Positions 7,568 through 15,653 of a stretch of 64,000 nucleotides of DNA are shown here, in pieces. The notes beneath the pieces were generated by a model that did not search any database, was not told the DNA's origin, and worked only from the letters and a program-made list of their open reading frames with translations. Each line of letters starts with the position of its first letter. The first letter of the stretch is position 1. The position numbers and the translations under genes are program-made. Origin of the DNA: Streptomyces chromofuscus (lineage in GTDB: Bacteria > Actinomycetota > Actinomycetes > Streptomycetales > Streptomycetaceae). The stretch spans positions 1,860,001-1,924,000 of the forward strand of contig NZ_CP063374.1 in NCBI RefSeq assembly GCF_015160875.1, read 5' to 3'.

Positions 7568-8569
7568 ATGCTCGAAGACCGTACGACCGCAGCGCCCTCC
7601 CCGACAGTCTGGCCGGCCGCGTATCCGCGTGGATACGCGGTCGTTGACGTGGAGACCACGGGCCTGGCCCGGGACGACCGGATCATCTCCGCGGCGGTCT
7701 ACCGGCTGGACGGACGCGGTGAGGTCGAGGACCACTGGTACACGCTGGTGAATCCGGAGCGCGACCCGGGGCCGGTGTGGATCCACGGCCTGACGAGCGA
7801 GGCGCTCGAAGGGGCGCCGCTCTTCGCCGACGTCGCGGAGGAGTTCGCGACCCGGCTGGAGGGCCGGGTGCTCGTCGCGCACAACGCGGTGTTCGACTGG
7901 CAGATGATCGCCCGTGAGTACGCGCGCGTGCGGCGCGAGGCGCCGGTGCGTCAGCGGCTGTGCACCATCGCCCTGTCCAAGGCGCTGGAACTGCCGCTGC
8001 CCAACCACAAGCTGGAGTCGCTGGCCGCCCACTTCGGCGTCGTCCAGCGGCGGGCGCACCACGCGCTGGACGACGCGCGCGTGCTGGCGGAGGCGTTCCG
8101 GCCGAGCCTGCGGGCCGCGGCCGAGGGGTGCCTGCGGCTGCCGCTGCACGAGTGCCGGCCGCTGACCGAGTGGGTGGAGCGGCCCGCGGCCCGGATCGGG
8201 CAGCAGCCGGGCGGACACGGCGGTTACAGCGGCTACCGCCCGGGCGGTTGGCGTCCGTCGCGCAAGCGGCCCGCCTGCCCGTACCCCAACCCGGGGCGGT
8301 ACGAAGAGGGCAAACGCCTCAAGCAGGGCATGCGGATCGCCTTCTCCGGGGACACCTCCGTCGAACGCGAGCTGCTGGAGGACCGCGCCGTCGAGGCCGG
8401 TCTGCATGTCGCGACGAGCCTGTCCCGGCTGACGAGCCTGCTCGTCACGAACGACCCGGACTCGGGCACCTCGAAGGTCGTCAAGGCCCGGCAGTACGGC
8501 ACGCCGGTGGTCGACGAGGCGGCCTTCGGGCAGCTCCTGGGGGATGTGGAACCGGCGTCGGAGGCGTGA
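7568..8569 (+). CDS. DnaQ-like 3'-5' exonuclease with C-terminal BRCT domain
   Basis: A 333-residue protein. Residues about 20-185 form a DEDDh exonuclease domain: Exo I VVDVETTGL (Asp and Glu ligands), Exo II HNAVFDWQM, and Exo III HHALDDARVL with the DEDDh histidine and last Asp. After a Gly/Arg-rich linker, residues about 255-330 resemble a BRCT domain (MRIAFSGDTSVERELLEDRAVEAG split around the FSG core, and a LVTNDP segment), like those fused to exonucleases and ligases. Probable role: DNA proofreading or repair-associated 3' end trimming. Start is either the ATG at 7568 or the GTG two codons earlier. No polymerase domain is present, so this is not a polC-type subunit. Confidence 0.87.
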   Translation: MLEDRTTAAPSPTVWPAAYPRGYAVVDVETTGLARDDRIISAAVYRLDGRGEVEDHWYTLVNPERDPGPVWIHGLTSEALEGAPLFADVAEEFATRLEGRVLVAHNAVFDWQMIAREYARVRREAPVRQRLCTIALSKALELPLPNHKLESLAAHFGVVQRRAHHALDDARVLAEAFRPSLRAAAEGCLRLPLHECRPLTEWVERPAARIGQQPGGHGGYSGYRPGGWRPSRKRPACPYPNPGRYEEGKRLKQGMRIAFSGDTSVERELLEDRAVEAGLHVATSLSRLTSLLVTNDPDSGTSKVVKARQYGTPVVDEAAFGQLLGDVEPASEA

Positions 8570-8648
8570 CCGTACGGACGGGTGATTGGCACGCGACTCG
8601 CCCGGCGCCCGCTCGCCCGCGCCCCGGGGACGGCTCACCCTGTGGCGC

Positions 8649-8882
8649 ATGGCGACTTGCGAGGTTTGCGGCAACAACTACGGAATGACCTTCGAGGTCC
8701 ACGCGCAGGGCGCGGTGCACGTCTTCGACTGCTTCGCCTGCGCGATCCACCGCATGGCACCGATCTGCGAGCACTGCCGGGTCCAGATCATCGGACAGGG
8801 CGTCGAGGTCGAGGGCCACTGGTACTGCGGCGCCCACTGCGCCCGCGCGGAGGGGAGGGTGGGCATCGTCGACCGCGTCTGA
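8649..8882 (+). CDS. Small Cys/His-rich putative zinc-binding protein
   Basis: A 77-residue protein with eight cysteines arranged as knuckles: CEVC near the N-terminus, CFAC, CEHC, and CGAHC at the end of the HWYCGAHC segment. This spacing is LIM/treble-clef-like and suggests one or two structural zinc sites; no enzymatic motif is visible. Similar short proteins are common in actinomycetes, where they are annotated as hypothetical or metallothionein-like. It sits 79 bases after the exonuclease gene on the same strand. The ATG at 8649 is preferred to the upstream in-frame start because the first Cys knuckle follows directly. Confidence 0.75.
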   Translation: MATCEVCGNNYGMTFEVHAQGAVHVFDCFACAIHRMAPICEHCRVQIIGQGVEVEGHWYCGAHCARAEGRVGIVDRV

Positions 8883-8897
8883 GCCCCGGGGAGCCTG

Positions 8898-8926
8898 CCC
8901 CCACCCACCCCCACCCACCGCACCCC
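8898..8926. repeat. C-tract able to form a minus-strand G-quadruplex upstream of SURF1
   Basis: Five C runs of 5, 3, 5, 3 and (after a short gap) 4 bases are separated by single A residues in the first four. The minus strand therefore reads G5-T-G3 style runs with one-base loops, the most stable parallel G-quadruplex geometry. It lies 25-55 bases before the SURF1 start and covers its likely promoter or leader. Confidence 0.7.
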
Positions 8927-8951
8927 ACGGTCCGAGATGTACGGTCGTGGG

Positions 8952-9749
8952 GTGTACCGCTTCCTGTTGTCCCGGCAGTGGGTGATCCTCACCCTCGTCG
9001 TCCTCGCGCTGATCCCGACGATGATCGAGCTGGGCTTCTGGCAGCTGCACCGGCACGAGCGCAGGGTTGCGCTGAACCACGTGATCGCCGAGTCGCTGGC
9101 CGCCGAGCCCGTGCCGGTCGAGTCGCTGACCTCGCCCGGCGCCGCGGTCCAGGACGCGGACCTGTACCGGCGCGTGACCGCGCAGGGGCGTTTCGACACC
9201 GCGGACGAGGTCGTCGTACGCCGCCGTACCAACGCGGACGACAAGGTCGGCTACCACGTGCTGACCCCCTTCGTGCTCACCGACGGCAAGGTGCTGCTGG
9301 TCAACCGGGGCTGGGTGCCCTCCGACGGGCTCAGCCAGACGGCGTTCCCGAAGATCCCGGCGCCCCCGCGGGGTGAGATCACCGTCACCGGGCGGCTGAT
9401 GCCCGACCAGACGACGGCCGAGAGCGGCATCAAGAACGTCGAGGGCCTGCCGGACCGGCAGATCATGCTGATCGACAGCGAGCGGGAGGGCGAGCGCCTC
9501 GGCAGGCAGGTCCTCGGCGGGTACGTCGAACTGACCGAGCCCGAGCCGCAGGGCGACACACCCGAGCTGATCCCCGCGCCGGACCACGACAGCATCGGCA
9601 ACCACATGGCGTACGCCATCCAGTGGTGGCTGTTCTCCGCGGGCGTCCCCGTCGGCTGGGTGATCCTGGTCCGCCGCGAGGCCCGGGACCGCGCGCAGGC
9701 GGCGGCCGAGCAGCAGCGGCGACAGGAGACGGCGCCGGCGCCGGTGTAG
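8952..9749 (+). CDS. SURF1 family cytochrome oxidase biogenesis protein
   Basis: A 265-residue protein with the SURF1 layout: N-terminal membrane helix (about residues 8-28) ending in GFWQLHRHERR, a periplasmic-side domain with YRRVTAQGRFD and NRGWVPSDG, and a C-terminal helix after the signature HMAYAIQWWLF. SURF1 proteins assist insertion of heme a into cytochrome c oxidase (aa3 type). The GTG at 8952 gives the N-terminus usual for actinobacterial members; an ATG 15 bases upstream (8937) is the alternative, and neither has a good Shine-Dalgarno. Confidence 0.9.
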   Translation: MYRFLLSRQWVILTLVVLALIPTMIELGFWQLHRHERRVALNHVIAESLAAEPVPVESLTSPGAAVQDADLYRRVTAQGRFDTADEVVVRRRTNADDKVGYHVLTPFVLTDGKVLLVNRGWVPSDGLSQTAFPKIPAPPRGEITVTGRLMPDQTTAESGIKNVEGLPDRQIMLIDSEREGERLGRQVLGGYVELTEPEPQGDTPELIPAPDHDSIGNHMAYAIQWWLFSAGVPVGWVILVRREARDRAQAAAEQQRRQETAPAPV

Positions 9750-9847
9750 CCCGCGCGCCGTGCCGCACCACCGCCGGGACGGGTCGCGCGCCCCCCAACC
9801 CGGTCCTCGCCCGATTGTCCGGGCGGTCCTCCGGGAACCCGCACTCC

Positions 9848-11689
9848 GTGCACCAGCCCACCAGGATCTCCGCCGAGGACATCGCCAAGAGCCGCATCGA
9901 GGACTACGCCCTCATCGGTGACGAGCAGACCGCCGCACTCGTCGGCAGGGACGGCTCCGTCGACTGGCTGTGCCTGCCCCGCTTCGACTCGGCCGCCTGC
10001 TTCGCCAAGCTGCTCGGCGACGAGGAGAACGGCCACTGGCGCATCGGCCCCAGGGACGCCGAGGACGCCGACGGCACCCCACGCGGCTGCACACGGCGTG
10101 CCTACCGGCCCGGCACGCTGGTCCTGGACACCGAGTGGGACACCCCGGAGGGCTCCGTCCGGGTCACCGACCTGATGCCGCAGCGCGACCGCTCCCCCGA
10201 CCTGGTACGCGTCGTGGAGGGCCTCAGCGGTCGCGTGACCGTCCGCAGCACGCTGCGCCTGCGGTTCGACTACGGCTCGATCGTGCCGTGGATGCGCAGG
10301 TCGGACGGCCACCGGGTGGCCGTCGCCGGCCCGGACTCGGCGTGGCTGCGCAGCGAACCGCCCGTGCCCACCTGGGGCGAGAAGTTCGGAACGCACTCGG
10401 AGTTCACGATCGGCGCGGGCGAGAAGGTCGCGTTCGTGCTCACCTGGCACCCCTCCCACGAGCCGCGCCCGCCCCTCGTCGACCCGCACGAGGCACTGCG
10501 TCACAGCGTGGCGGACTGGCAGGCCTGGTCGGCCCGCTGCCGCTACGACGGCCCGCACCGGGACACCGTGCTCCGCTCGCTGATCACCCTGAAGGCCCTC
10601 ACCTACGCCCCGACCGGCGGCATCGTGGCGGCGCCCACCACCTCCCTGCCGGAGGAGATCGGCGGCGTGCGCAACTGGGACTACCGCTACTGCTGGCTGC
10701 GTGACTCCACCCTCAACCTGGGCGCCCTGCTGGCAGCCGGCTACCACGAGGAGGCCGAGGCCTGGCGCGACTGGCTGGTGCGCGCGGTCGCGGGCGCCCC
10801 GGCGGACCTGCAGATCATGTACGGGCTGGCCGGCGAGCGACGGCTGCCCGAGGCGGCGTTGCCCTGGCTGACCGGTTTCGCCGGTTCCGCCCCCGTCCGG
10901 ATCGGCAACGACGCCGTGCGGCAGCTCCAGCTGGACGTGTACGGCCAGGTGATGGACTCGCTGTCCCTGGCGCGGACGTCGGGGATGACGGTCAAGCCGC
11001 ACATGTGGCCACTCCAGTGCGCCCTGATGGACTGGCTGCGGTCGGCGTGGCGGCAGCCCGACGAGGGGGTGTGGGAGGTGCGCGGCGGCCGCCGGCAGTT
11101 CGTGCACTCCAAGGTGATGGTGTGGGTGGCCGCCGACCGCGCGGTGCGCACCATGGAACGGCATCCGGAGCTGAAGGGCGATCTGGAGGGCTGGCGGGAG
11201 ATGCGCGAGGAGGTGCACCGGGAGGTGTGCGAGCGGGGCTACGACCCCGGGCGGAACACCTTCACGCAGTTCTACGGCTCCCGTGAACTCGACGCCGCCA
11301 CACTGCTCATCCCGCGGGTGGGCTTCCTGCCACCGGACGACCCACGCGTGACGGGCACCATCGACGCGGTCCGCGCCGAGCTCTGCGAGGGCGGCTTCCT
11401 GCACCGCTACAGCGCCGACCGCACGGGCGTCGACGGCCTGCCCGGCGGCGAGGGCGCCTTCCTGGTGTGCTCGTTCTGGCTCGCGGACGCGCTGCACACT
11501 ACGGGCCGCGGGAAGGAGGCCCGCGAGTTGTTCGAACGGCTGGTGGGTCTGGCGAACGACGTGGGGCTGCTGGCCGAGGAGTACGACCCGGTGTCCGGCC
11601 GTCAGCTCGGCAACTTCCCGCAGGCGTTCAGCCACATCGGCCTGGTGAACACGGCCCTCGCCCTGTTCGGGGACGAGGGGGCAGGATAG
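9848..11689 (+). CDS. GH15-family glycoside hydrolase (trehalase / glucoamylase-like)
   Basis: A 613-residue cytosolic enzyme with no signal peptide. The N-terminal beta-sandwich begins with the GH15-typical RIEDYALIGDEQTAALV and GSVDWLCLPRFDS. The (alpha/alpha)6 barrel carries NWDYRYCWLRDSTL (substrate-binding Arg/Asp) and the catalytic Glu in LLAEEYDP near the C-terminus, followed by GNFPQAFSHIGLV. This is the architecture of mycobacterial trehalase and of many proteins annotated as glucoamylase; trehalose hydrolysis is the best-supported guess. The GTG at 9848 starts just before the conserved N-terminus; longer frames upstream overlap nothing conserved. Confidence 0.88.
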   Translation: MHQPTRISAEDIAKSRIEDYALIGDEQTAALVGRDGSVDWLCLPRFDSAACFAKLLGDEENGHWRIGPRDAEDADGTPRGCTRRAYRPGTLVLDTEWDTPEGSVRVTDLMPQRDRSPDLVRVVEGLSGRVTVRSTLRLRFDYGSIVPWMRRSDGHRVAVAGPDSAWLRSEPPVPTWGEKFGTHSEFTIGAGEKVAFVLTWHPSHEPRPPLVDPHEALRHSVADWQAWSARCRYDGPHRDTVLRSLITLKALTYAPTGGIVAAPTTSLPEEIGGVRNWDYRYCWLRDSTLNLGALLAAGYHEEAEAWRDWLVRAVAGAPADLQIMYGLAGERRLPEAALPWLTGFAGSAPVRIGNDAVRQLQLDVYGQVMDSLSLARTSGMTVKPHMWPLQCALMDWLRSAWRQPDEGVWEVRGGRRQFVHSKVMVWVAADRAVRTMERHPELKGDLEGWREMREEVHREVCERGYDPGRNTFTQFYGSRELDAATLLIPRVGFLPPDDPRVTGTIDAVRAELCEGGFLHRYSADRTGVDGLPGGEGAFLVCSFWLADALHTTGRGKEARELFERLVGLANDVGLLAEEYDPVSGRQLGNFPQAFSHIGLVNTALALFGDEGAG

Positions 11690-11694
11690 GGCCC

Positions 11695-12450
11695 ATGGAT
11701 CTTGGACTGAAGGACCGGGTGTACGTCGTCACCGGGGCCACCCGCGGGCTGGGCAACGCCTCCGCGCGTGCGCTGCTGGCCGACGGCGCGAAAGTCGTCG
11801 TCACGGGGCGGGACGAGGAGCGGGTCGCCGCGACGGCGGCGGAGCTGGGGCCGAACGCGCACGGGGTGGCCGTGGACAACGCCGACCCGGAGGCGGCGGC
11901 GCGGGTGATCGGTGCCGCGCGGGAACGGTTCGGCGGGTTCGACGGGATTCTCGTGAGCGTGGGCGGCCCGCCCGCGGGGTTCGTCGCCGACAACACCGAC
12001 GAGCAGTGGCAAGGGGCGTTCGAGTCGGTGTTCCTCGGCGCGGTGCGGCTGGCCCGTGCGGCGGCGGCGGAGCTGGAGGCCGGGGGCGTCATCGGGTTCG
12101 TGCTGTCGGGGTCGGTGTACGAGCCGATTCCGGGGCTGACGATCTCCAACGGGCTCAGGCCCGGGCTGGCCGGGTTCGCCAAGTCCCTGTCGGACGAGCT
12201 GGGTCCGCGGGGCATCCGGGTGGTGGGCCTGCTGCCGGGGCGGATCGACACGGACCGGGTCCGGGAGCTGGACGCGCTGTCGGCGGATCCCGAGGCCACC
12301 CGGGCGGCCAGTGAGTCACGCATTCCGCTGCGGCGGTACGGCGCGCCGGAGGAGTTCGGGCGCACGGCGGCCTTCCTGCTGTCGCCGGCCGCGTCGTACC
12401 TGACCGGGGTCATGGTGCCGGTGGACGGTGGGGCACGGCACGGCTTCTGA
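11695..12450 (+). CDS. SDR family oxidoreductase lacking the YxxxK pair
   Basis: A 251-residue Rossmann-fold short-chain dehydrogenase/reductase. The cofactor motif TGATRGLG is at residues 13-20, the NADP-type Arg in VTGRDEER follows, and the NNAG-equivalent is SVGGPP. Where classical SDRs have YxxxK, this protein reads SNGLR, so the catalytic Tyr is replaced by Ser and Lys by Arg; the preceding Ser strand (LSGSVYEPIPG) is kept. The same substitution pattern occurs in a small SDR subgroup known to me only as uncharacterised. It begins six bases after the GH15 stop, so they are probably cotranscribed. Either a non-classical reductase or a binding protein. Confidence 0.85.
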   Translation: MDLGLKDRVYVVTGATRGLGNASARALLADGAKVVVTGRDEERVAATAAELGPNAHGVAVDNADPEAAARVIGAARERFGGFDGILVSVGGPPAGFVADNTDEQWQGAFESVFLGAVRLARAAAAELEAGGVIGFVLSGSVYEPIPGLTISNGLRPGLAGFAKSLSDELGPRGIRVVGLLPGRIDTDRVRELDALSADPEATRAASESRIPLRRYGAPEEFGRTAAFLLSPAASYLTGVMVPVDGGARHGF

Positions 12451-12455
12451 GGCCG

Positions 12456-13043
12456 TCAACCGACCCTTTCCGCCGGGTGCCTGACGCCCTTCAGGCGCAC
12501 TTCCGCCGGCAGTGACGCCAGCCCCGCCGAGTTGCGGGCGTGGGCGAGCGCCCGGGTCGTCAGATGGTGCAGCGCCTCCCCCGGGTCCACATGGGGCTCC
12601 AGCAGGAGCCTCGTGCGGGCCGCGGGGGCGCTGCGGCGGCCCGTGAGGCGCACCTGGGCGCGGGAGACACCGTCGAGGGCGCCGGCCTCGTCGGCGAGTA
12701 CGTGCTCCAGGGCCCGGCCCCGCAGCAGCGCGCCCTCGCCGTCGCCGGTGTCGACCAGCACCTCCGCCAGCCGGCGCCGGCGCACCGCCGCGACCAGCCA
12801 CCACAGGGCCAGCAGGACGAGCACCGCGAGGGCGGCGAGCACGGCCGGCCACCACCAGCCGGCGTCCCGCCACCGGGTCCGCTCGGCGCCGCTGAGCAGG
12901 ACGTCGTCGCGGCTGTCGTGGATCCACCAGGACGGCGCCTCGACTCCCAGCCCGACGGCCAGCACCGCACCGCCGAGCGCGAGCAGCACGAGTCCCACGA
13001 GGCCGAGCAGTACCCGGTTGACGGTCCTGAGCACCGTCCTCAC
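12456..13043 (-). CDS. amaP: Alkaline-shock membrane anchor protein AmaP-like
   Basis: A 195-residue protein with two transmembrane helices near the N-terminus (about 11-31 and 58-80, LALWWLVAAVRRRR) and a C-terminal soluble region (about 90-180) resembling the AmaP domain, which anchors Asp23 to the membrane in Staphylococcus. It is the last gene of a minus-strand operon with two Asp23/Gls24 proteins; its ATG overlaps the preceding DUF6286 stop by four bases. Role in envelope stress is inferred from the family and neighbours. Confidence 0.78.
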   Translation of the reverse strand: MRTVLRTVNRVLLGLVGLVLLALGGAVLAVGLGVEAPSWWIHDSRDDVLLSGAERTRWRDAGWWWPAVLAALAVLVLLALWWLVAAVRRRRLAEVLVDTGDGEGALLRGRALEHVLADEAGALDGVSRAQVRLTGRRSAPAARTRLLLEPHVDPGEALHHLTTRALAHARNSAGLASLPAEVRLKGVRHPAERVG

Positions 13044-13711
13044 CCCTTCCGGCCGGGCCGCCGGACGTGCACCGACAGCGCGGGGCGGCGGGACAGGCCC
13101 AGCGCCCGGATCGCGTCGGCAAGCACGTCGTCCAGGTCGGCGCGTACGTCGTCCAGTTCACGGAAGTGCGACACCGCCCGCACGTCGGCCCGTCGGCGGC
13201 GCATCCGCACCCGTACCGACTGCACGCCGGACACCTCCATGGCCCGGTCGCGCAGGACGGTCGCGGCGGCCCCCCGGTGCAGTCCGGCGCGGACGTCGGG
13301 GTGCGTGCGCCGCATCGGCAGGACGTCGCGCAGTCCGGGTGTGGCGGCGAGCACGAGCAGCCACAGGCCGAGGGCCGCGGCGACGCCCGCGCCGACCAGG
13401 ACCCAGATGTCGTCGAGGGGGCGTTCGGCGAGCTGCCGGGCCAGTTCGCGGCGCCAGAACATGGCCGGGCGGCCGGCGCGCACGGCTGCGATGTCGTAGA
13501 GGAAGACACCGGCCAGGGCCAGGAGCAGTGCGGCGACGACGGCCGCGGGAACGCGGCGGGCGGACCAGAAGCGGTGGGTCCTGCCGTCGTCGCCGTCGAG
13601 TCCGGGCCGGGGCTCGTAGGCGGCCGCGGACGCGGACTGGCCCAGGTCCGGCTCGGTCTTCTCGATCACCGGCAGTCTCTGTGTGCCCTCGGAGCCCTGG
13701 GGCTCGCTCAT
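13040..13711 (-). CDS. DUF6286 / Asp23-associated membrane protein
   Basis: A 223-residue protein: a charged N-terminal region of about 60 residues, two membrane helices (about 64-82 and 115-135, ALGLWLLVLAATPG), then a cytosolic domain with the beta-alpha pattern of an AmaP-type fold (VSGVQSVRVRMRRRRADVRA). It follows the second Asp23 gene with an ATGA overlap and itself overlaps the AmaP gene. Similar proteins in Streptomyces carry the name DUF6286. Function not established; its position implies a structural part of the Asp23 membrane complex. Confidence 0.7.
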   Translation of the reverse strand: MSEPQGSEGTQRLPVIEKTEPDLGQSASAAAYEPRPGLDGDDGRTHRFWSARRVPAAVVAALLLALAGVFLYDIAAVRAGRPAMFWRRELARQLAERPLDDIWVLVGAGVAAALGLWLLVLAATPGLRDVLPMRRTHPDVRAGLHRGAAATVLRDRAMEVSGVQSVRVRMRRRRADVRAVSHFRELDDVRADLDDVLADAIRALGLSRRPALSVHVRRPGRKG

Positions 13712-14088
13712 CGCGTCCTCCCCTGTGCCGCGTACGCCGCCGCCAGGTGCAACCGCTCCACGTGGACGGCGACCTCCGGAACCTCCATTCCCACCAACGC
13801 GCCTACCCGCTCGACGACATGACGACGCACCTCCCCGCACCGGGAGCCGATGTCGCTGGGGTAGTCGAGTTCGAGATGGACACGGACGCGGGCGGTGTCG
13901 TGGTGGGTGACGACCGTGGCGTTCGGACGGGCCGCCTCGCGCGGGAGCCTTCCGACGGCCTCGCTCGCGGCCTGCGCGGCGATCTTCGCCACCACCCGGT
14001 CGGCGACCGTGGTCTGCCCGCGCTCGCCCGCCGGGATGACGGTGCCCGTCGCCCGGGGTTCGACGGCCCCGCTGCTCACCGACGTCAC
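13708..14088 (-). CDS. Asp23/Gls24 family envelope stress protein (second copy)
   Basis: A 126-residue Asp23/Gls24 domain protein. The conserved start GQTTVADRVVAKIAAQAASE corresponds to the usual TxIxxxVVxxIAxxAxxEVxGV, followed by the strand HLELDYPSDIG and the segment VGMEVPEVAVHVERLHL. Such proteins form membrane-bound assemblies in the cytoplasm and respond to cell-wall stress. It is the third gene of the operon, overlapping both neighbours by four bases. Confidence 0.85.
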   Translation of the reverse strand: MTSVSSGAVEPRATGTVIPAGERGQTTVADRVVAKIAAQAASEAVGRLPREAARPNATVVTHHDTARVRVHLELDYPSDIGSRCGEVRRHVVERVGALVGMEVPEVAVHVERLHLAAAYAAQGRTR

Positions 14089-14267
14089 CGCCGCCGGTCG
14101 CGGGTGCGGAAGAAGTCGCCGACTTCGAGGTCCCCTTCCAGGAACCGGCCGACGACGAACCCGACGGCGCCCAGCGCCGCCACCAGCACGAACGCGCCGA
14201 ACCCGCCGAAATACCCGGCGAAGCCCAGCGCCATTCCGGCGATCATGCCGACCACGGCCCTGCTCAT
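14085..14267 (-). CDS. Small membrane protein of the Asp23 operon (DUF2273-like)
   Basis: A 60-residue hydrophobic protein with two closely spaced helices (residues 3-21 and 24-43) and the C-terminal tail EGDLEVGDFFRTRDRRR. Small two-helix DUF2273 proteins accompany Asp23/AmaP genes in Gram-positive bacteria, and this one sits between the two Asp23 copies with an ATGA overlap on its downstream side. Too short for firm family assignment by eye. Confidence 0.65.
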   Translation of the reverse strand: MSRAVVGMIAGMALGFAGYFGGFGAFVLVAALGAVGFVVGRFLEGDLEVGDFFRTRDRRR

Positions 14268-14364
14268 CGTGCGCTCCTCAGCTCGTAGCCGTGCGGGTCG
14301 TTCGGGCCCGTTTGGGTGTATTCGCTGCTATTCTGACGCATTACGGCCTCTGGGTGACGGTACG

Positions 14365-14847
14365 TCACTGGATTCGGGGTTCCGGTTCCTCTTCCTCGTC
14401 CTCCGGGAGCTTGACGTCGCTCACCGCGATGTTGACCTCGACGACCTCCAGGCCGGTCATCCGCTCGACGGCCGCGACGACGTTCTCCCGCACGCCGCGT
14501 GCCACGTCCGCGATCGACACGCCGTACTCGACGACGATCTCCAGGTCGAGAGCGGTCTGCACCTCGCCGACCTCGGCCTTCACCCCGCGCGTCACGGACT
14601 TCGACCCGCCGGGCACCCGGTCCCGCACGGCCCCGAAGGTGCGGCTCAGTCCGCTGCCCATCGCGTGGACGCCCTCGACGTCGCGGGCGGCGAGCCCGGC
14701 GATCTTCTCCACGACCCCGTCGGCGATGGTGGTCCTGCCCCGGGTTCCCGGTTCCCCGCCGCCGCGCCTGACGGGCTTGCGGATCTGCGCCGGCGGCTCG
14801 GTCTCGCCTTCGGCCGTCTGCGTCCCGTTGGGGTCCATGTCGGTCAT
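14365..14847 (-). CDS. Asp23/Gls24 family envelope stress protein (first copy)
   Basis: A 160-residue protein and the first gene of the operon. After a polar N-terminus (about 45 residues) the Asp23 domain reads RTTIADGVVEKIAGLAARDV, EGVHAMGSGLSR, ALDLEIVVEYG and VARGVRENVVAAVERMTGLE, all typical of the family. It ends in an acidic tail (EDEEEEPEP). The ATG at 14847 is the start consistent with family length. A 97-base gap to the next gene, with less GC-rich sequence, may hold a second promoter. Confidence 0.88.
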   Translation of the reverse strand: MTDMDPNGTQTAEGETEPPAQIRKPVRRGGGEPGTRGRTTIADGVVEKIAGLAARDVEGVHAMGSGLSRTFGAVRDRVPGGSKSVTRGVKAEVGEVQTALDLEIVVEYGVSIADVARGVRENVVAAVERMTGLEVVEVNIAVSDVKLPEDEEEEPEPRIQ

Positions 14848-14929
14848 CGCCGTGCGTCCTTCCGTCGTCCTGCGACCACGGTAAGTGAGGCTCCGAGGTC
14901 CCGCGCCGGGAATGCGGCACGCTGGAGCA

Positions 14930-15649
14930 ATGACGGCGGACCGATGGACACAGGCAGTACAACAGCAGCTGGGCCTCGGCCGACTGCTCCCGCTGGGCGG
15001 GCCGCGCGACGGCGCGTGGATCTCCGAGGGGGCGGCCGGGACGGTCCTGCGGCGCGCGGCGGAGGCGGTGCCGGGGGTGCGCGTCGGCGCGCTCCGGATC
15101 GCCCTGGCCGACCCGGACGCCGCCCAGGCCCCCGCCGTACCCCCGCCACCGAGCGCCCTGCCGCCGGGTCCGCTCCGGCTGACGGCCGACTTCGCGGCCA
15201 CGGCGACCGAGCCGCTGCCGACGACGGCCGACCGGTTGCGTACGACGCTGTCGACGGCCGCGACGGAACGGCTCGGGCTGACGGTGACGGAGGTCGACCT
15301 GCGGGTGACGGCCCTGCTGGAGGACGAGACGGAACCCGGCGCCGCCCGACCGCCGCAACCGGCTCGGGCGCGGCGACCCGGGGAAGGCGAGGCGGGAGCG
15401 GTCGCCGCCGCGGCCCTCGCGGTGCCGGGCGTCACCTGCCTGACCGGCGTGCTGGGCGGGGCGGGCCGGGCGGTGCACATCGAGGAGAGCCCGGGTGGCG
15501 CCGCGCTGCCGCGTCGTCACGTCCGGGTGGAGCTGGCCGTCGACGCGGACCACCGGGCCGTCGAGGTGGCCCGCAAGGTCCGCACCAGGGTGGGCATCGC
15601 GCTCCGGGATCACCCGACCGTGGCGGTACTGATCACGGCGGTGGGGTGA
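14930..15649 (+). CDS. Divergent Asp23/Gls24-related protein of the stress locus
   Basis: A 239-residue soluble protein read divergently from the Asp23 operon, 82 bases away. It has two weak repeats of the Asp23-like pattern (EGAAGTVLRRAAEAVPGVRV near the start; a second after residue 155 with VPGVTCLTGVLGG and RHVRVELAVDADH), separated by a Pro/Ala-rich linker. Streptomyces homologues carry an uninformative name. A GGAG Shine-Dalgarno lies seven bases before the ATG at 14930. Shared regulation with the operon is likely from the divergent arrangement; the biochemical role is unknown. Confidence 0.65.
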   Translation: MTADRWTQAVQQQLGLGRLLPLGGPRDGAWISEGAAGTVLRRAAEAVPGVRVGALRIALADPDAAQAPAVPPPPSALPPGPLRLTADFAATATEPLPTTADRLRTTLSTAATERLGLTVTEVDLRVTALLEDETEPGAARPPQPARARRPGEGEAGAVAAAALAVPGVTCLTGVLGGAGRAVHIEESPGGAALPRRHVRVELAVDADHRAVEVARKVRTRVGIALRDHPTVAVLITAVG

Positions 15650-15653
15650 GGCG

